Assembly (NCBI GenBank): GCA_026182355.1
Contig: JAPFBL010000117.1
Coordinates: forward strand, 1,975,501-2,039,500
Direction of reading: 5' to 3'
Length of the DNA: 64,000 nucleotides
From: Hermatobates lingyangjiaoensis
Taxonomy: Eukaryota; Arthropoda; Insecta; Hemiptera; Hermatobatidae
Positions 61,131 to 64,000 of this stretch are shown piece after piece. The notes below the pieces were generated by a model, which searched no databases, had not been told where the DNA came from, and saw only the letters and a program-made list of their open reading frames with translations. Every line of letters starts with the position of its first letter. Position 1 is the stretch's first letter. Position numbers and translations under genes: made by a program.

Positions 61131-62642
61131 ATGTCGCGAAAGCGCATCTCTGCTTTCGTTGATGCTATTCTCCAACCTCTTGTGTCCAGTCAGCCATCTT
61201 TTTGTAAGGACACTTTTCATTTCTTACAGAAAGTTAAAAATCTTTCCCTTCCTTCTACCCCTGATCATGCCCCTCTACTGGTTACAATGGATGTAAAATC
61301 CTTATACACAGTTATTGATCACGATGAGGGTTTAAACGCCTTACGTTTCTTCCTTAATCTCAGACCCCATCCATCATCCCCTTCCACTGATTTTATCCTA
61401 CAGCTTTCCGAGTTTGTCCTCAAACACAATGCCTTCGTGTTTGATGATACATACTATCTCCAAGTCAGAGGTACAGCAATGGGAACTAGTATGGCCCCAT
61501 CTTTCGCATGTCTGTTCATGGCAAAGCTAGAACAGGCCTTTCTCAATACCTGCTCTCTCTTGCCCCTTCTCTATACCCGTTACATAGATGACATCTTTTT
61601 TATATGGCCCCACGGGAAGCCAATTTGACCTTTTTTATCAACTCATTTGAACATTTTTCCCCCTCCATCTCATTCACTCACTCCGTTTCTGATAAAGCTA
61701 TAACCTTTTTAGATGTTAATATCACCATAGACAAAGGTAGTTTGGTCACCTCCATATACACAAAGCCAACCGATCCCCAACAATATCTCCATTTCAGCAG
61801 TTGTCACCCGCCACACATTATGAAGTCTATTCCACGTTCCCTTTCACATCGTATCCATAGAATTTGTAGCAATATTCAGGACAAACGACACCAGATTAGT
61901 CAACTGAAAAATAAATTTCTTGAACGTGGCTACCCCCAACATCTTCTTGACAAGCGTATCATCCCGGCTGGAATCATTCATACACCTCGAAATAATTGCA
62001 TTTCCGATAATAATAGCCCCTTCCTCACCACCACATACTTTCCCACAATTAATAAGTTACGCTTAGTCATCAAAGAACTCTTCCCTCTCCTGTCATCCTC
62101 TCCGACCACTTCCAATATTTTCACCAAATCACCCCGGATTTCCTTCAGACGACCCCCCACTCTGGGCAATATCTTCTCCCATAGAAGTTTTAAACGCTCC
62201 AGGCCTGCACCTGACACTTTTGGCACAAAGCAATGTGGCAGAAGGAAATGCCTCACCTGTCCCATCATCAATCCTGACAGCCATTTCATTTCGACAGTGA
62301 ACAACCATTCATACCCTCTCTCCTTTGCTAGTTCTTGCACTTCCAGCAATTGTGTTTATCGTCTGGACTGCACACAATGTGACTCATTCTACGTGGGCCT
62401 GACTTCCACGTCACTTAGCCTCCGTATGAATGGTCACAGGTCATCCGTTGGTCAACGCAAGCAGCTGCCTGTTGCCACCCACGCCAATCTCCATAACCTT
62501 CCCTTCAACGATTGCTTCAGGGTTAAAAAAATTAAGAAAACTCTCAAATGATGACACCCAGACCACTCTAAGGGCTTCTGAGGAAGCCTTCATTTGGTTA
62601 TTGGGTGCAAGAAATTCCCCTGGTCTAAATTTAATCAGATGA
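61131..62642 (+). pseudogene. Penelope-like retroelement (lineage 1), 5'-truncated RT plus GIY-YIG endonuclease
   Basis: Best-preserved element in the window. It joins a TA run at RKRISAFVDAILQPL, so the N-terminus and first RT motifs are missing. RT: LVTMDVKSLYTVI (motif A, about 61285), RGTAMGTSMAPSFACLFMA (about 61470), YIDDIFFIW (catalytic YIDD, about 61580), ITFLDVNI and SIYTKPTDPQQYLH. A Cys-rich linker follows (CGRRKCLTC, about 62230), then GIY-YIG: NCVYRLDCTQCDSFYVGL, LRMNGHRSSV, and at the end EEAFIWLLGARNSPGLN, which holds the expected Glu and Asn. Two frame breaks, near 61607 (just after YIDD) and 62530 (in an A run), split it into three frames. The DNA is less AT-rich than its surroundings, suggesting a fairly young insertion. 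Confidence 0.92.
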
Positions 62643-63431
62643 TTTTTTATTTTATTTTTATCTTTATTTATTTATTTATTTATATTTTTTTCTCGTTTAA
62701 TTTTAGTTAGTTTAATGTTTTTTTCCTTTCCTTTCTCTTTTTTACTTTTCTCCTCCCTTTTACTTAAATATCACTTTTATAATTTTTTTAACTCACAGCC
62801 TACACTGGTTCACGTTGGTAAGATGGCTGCACTGCGTGTCATTGTATCGCGCCAGTTTACATCGGCCAGTGGACGCATTTACGTCTCCGTTCCTTCATTC
62901 TTTCTCCTTTTATTTTATTTTCTTTCTTTCTACTCTCCTGAAGACGGCATGACGCCGAAATAATCGAGATTCGTGAGTGTTCGTCCTTTTTCTTGTGTTC
63001 TCTAGCTGTAACTTTAATTATTTGTCCGTTTGGACCGTTTGATTTCAATTTCAATTCAAAGTGTCAATGCACGGTACGTGCTGCCATCTTTCTTTCTTTA
63101 CTGGTACTGTTTGTTGTTATTTACGTTCTATGCCTTATCTCTTGTTTCCTTTCCGTGTTCTATTACTAATTCCGCTTCTCACTTAATCTTACTATTTCTG
63201 TCTAACTTTACCCGAATTCCCTTTACTCTCTAATTTATTTTATTTTATTTTAGCTGCACGATTTATTTTATTTTATTTTATTTTTTATTATTTGTTTATT
63301 TTAATTTTATTTTTATCCCCGTGTTGCTATTCTTATTGTTCTTATTATTATTTTTATTTTATTTTATTCTGTTTTAAATCTGTTTACTTTTTTAGTTTTA
63401 ATTCTGTGCATTCAGGTTTGATTGTTTCATC
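62643..63431 (+). other. PLE inter-ORF region (pLTR-like): 3' UTR, ribozyme, 5' UTR
   Basis: T-rich non-coding sequence between the end of one PLE ORF and the start of the next in head-to-tail order. Contains the hammerhead motif at 62934-62969 and (TTTTA)n tracts at about 63237-63300 and 63350-63370. In PLEs this junction carries promoter and ribozyme. I see no convincing TATA box. Confidence 0.65.
62934..62969 (+). ncRNA. Hammerhead ribozyme of lineage-1 PLE
   Basis: Stem I TCTC, core CTGAAGA, one extra C, stem II GGC-ATGAC-GCC, GAA, very short stem III ATAAT, H17 = C (62965), stem I GAGA. Located between two PLE units as expected. Stem III is only two pairs, which favours a dimeric or tertiary-stabilised fold. 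Confidence 0.68.
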
Positions 63432-64000
63432 ATGCAGAACCCTATCCCCTTTTGGTTAAACCAGGTAAAATTCCTTTCCCTCAAACTTACTAAATGCACG
63501 TCCCACATTGAATTCCTTACTACCTGTCTTGGGCTTAACATTCCTCCCAATGGATTAACAGTGAAAGTTCCTCTATCTGCTATTCCTCCATCCTTCCGCG
63601 GTCAGATTGCTGCCTTTGGGTTTTTGTGTTCCCTCGAACTAACTTCGACTACACTTCGTCATTATGAACAACTCCGTATTTCTTACTTACACAAACTCAA
63701 TTCTGTTGTTAAAATTTTACTTTCTCTTTCACCTAGCTACATCATTAATATTAATCAGCATTTGTTCACTGCCCAAAAGTACCTTGATATGGCCCGATCC
63801 TCTTGTTCCAAAAAACTTTCTAAACTTATCTGTAGCTACTTCAGAGCAGGCCTGACTCTCCCTTTTCAGATCCCATCTGGTTCCCCAAAAAGTCCGCTCT
63901 GCCATCCTCCATTATTATTAAATAATTTTGAACCCTCTAATACACTTTCTCCTTCCACCACACCCGTATCTGAGCCTTCAACCAATTTTCCAAGCAGTTA
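63432..64000 (+). CDS. Start of a second PLE ORF (N-terminal part, runs off the window)
   Basis: ATG at 63432 opens 189 codons without a stop up to the right edge. It begins MQNPIPFWLNQVKFLSLKL, continues HIEFLTTCLGLNIPPNGLTVKVP, and later is Ser/Pro-rich. The 'H..FL..CL...I.P.GL' block is the N-terminal signature I associate with lineage-1 type PLE proteins and parallels 'F...CL...LLP.YT' in the other lineage here. RT and endonuclease would lie beyond 64000. It sits about 790 bp after the truncated copy in the same orientation, giving the partial tandem typical of PLE insertions. The unbroken frame suggests that the downstream copy may be intact. Confidence 0.7.
   Translation, partial: MQNPIPFWLNQVKFLSLKLTKCTSHIEFLTTCLGLNIPPNGLTVKVPLSAIPPSFRGQIAAFGFLCSLELTSTTLRHYEQLRISYLHKLNSVVKILLSLSPSYIININQHLFTAQKYLDMARSSCSKKLSKLICSYFRAGLTLPFQIPSGSPKSPLCHPPLLLNNFEPSNTLSPSTTPVSEPSTNFPSS

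Noticed and set aside
61978..62349. 123-codon minus-strand frame
   Set aside because: Shadow of the PLE endonuclease frame on the plus strand.

Overview
This is 64 kb of very AT-rich eukaryotic DNA with no recognisable host gene, no tRNA or rRNA gene, no CRISPR array and no bacterial-style operon. It is made of decayed mobile elements in anonymous AT-rich sequence. The element mix (Penelope-like retroelements with hammerhead ribozymes, Ty3/gypsy-like, LINE, Helitron, Maverick/Polinton-type integrase, hAT-like MITE, tRNA-derived SINE, long TA microsatellites) suggests a large, repeat-rich metazoan genome, most likely an invertebrate. A chelicerate would fit, but the sequence does not prove any taxon.

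Layout. 0-1.3 kb: three truncated GIY-YIG endonuclease fragments from two Penelope-like (PLE) lineages. 4.8-8.1 kb: an hAT-like MITE, a hammerhead palindrome with a 12-bp target duplication, five near-identical 223-bp tandem repeats and a second hammerhead palindrome. 15.5-19.1 kb: a minus-strand PLE (RT plus GIY-YIG) followed in tandem by the ribozyme and N-terminus of a next copy, then a palindrome between TA microsatellites. 19.9-23.9 kb: a decayed minus-strand gypsy-like element. 25.4-29.2 kb: two copies of an unclassified 635-bp repeat, PLE 5' fragments and another hammerhead palindrome. 31-39 kb: a small MITE, a LINE gag fragment, a Helitron helicase end and a dead Maverick-type integrase. 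40-48 kb: four more hammerhead-type palindromes and a LINE RT fragment. 52.9-59.3 kb: two more copies of the 635-bp repeat, a LINE 3' end and a SINE with target duplications. 61.1-64 kb: the best-preserved element, a 5'-truncated PLE joined head-to-tail to the start of a second copy that runs off the window.

The theme is the PLE terminal module: a hammerhead ribozyme with CUGANGA-like core, stem II, GAA and a self-complementary stem III, followed by a short leader and the ORF N-terminus. It occurs at about twelve places. Eight form head-to-head inverted pairs with the ribozymes pointing outward, and several of these end in TA microsatellites. One palindrome carries its own target-site duplication, so at least this form seems to have moved as a unit. 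Nearly all coding pieces are broken; only the reading frame entering the right edge (63432 on) is open throughout.
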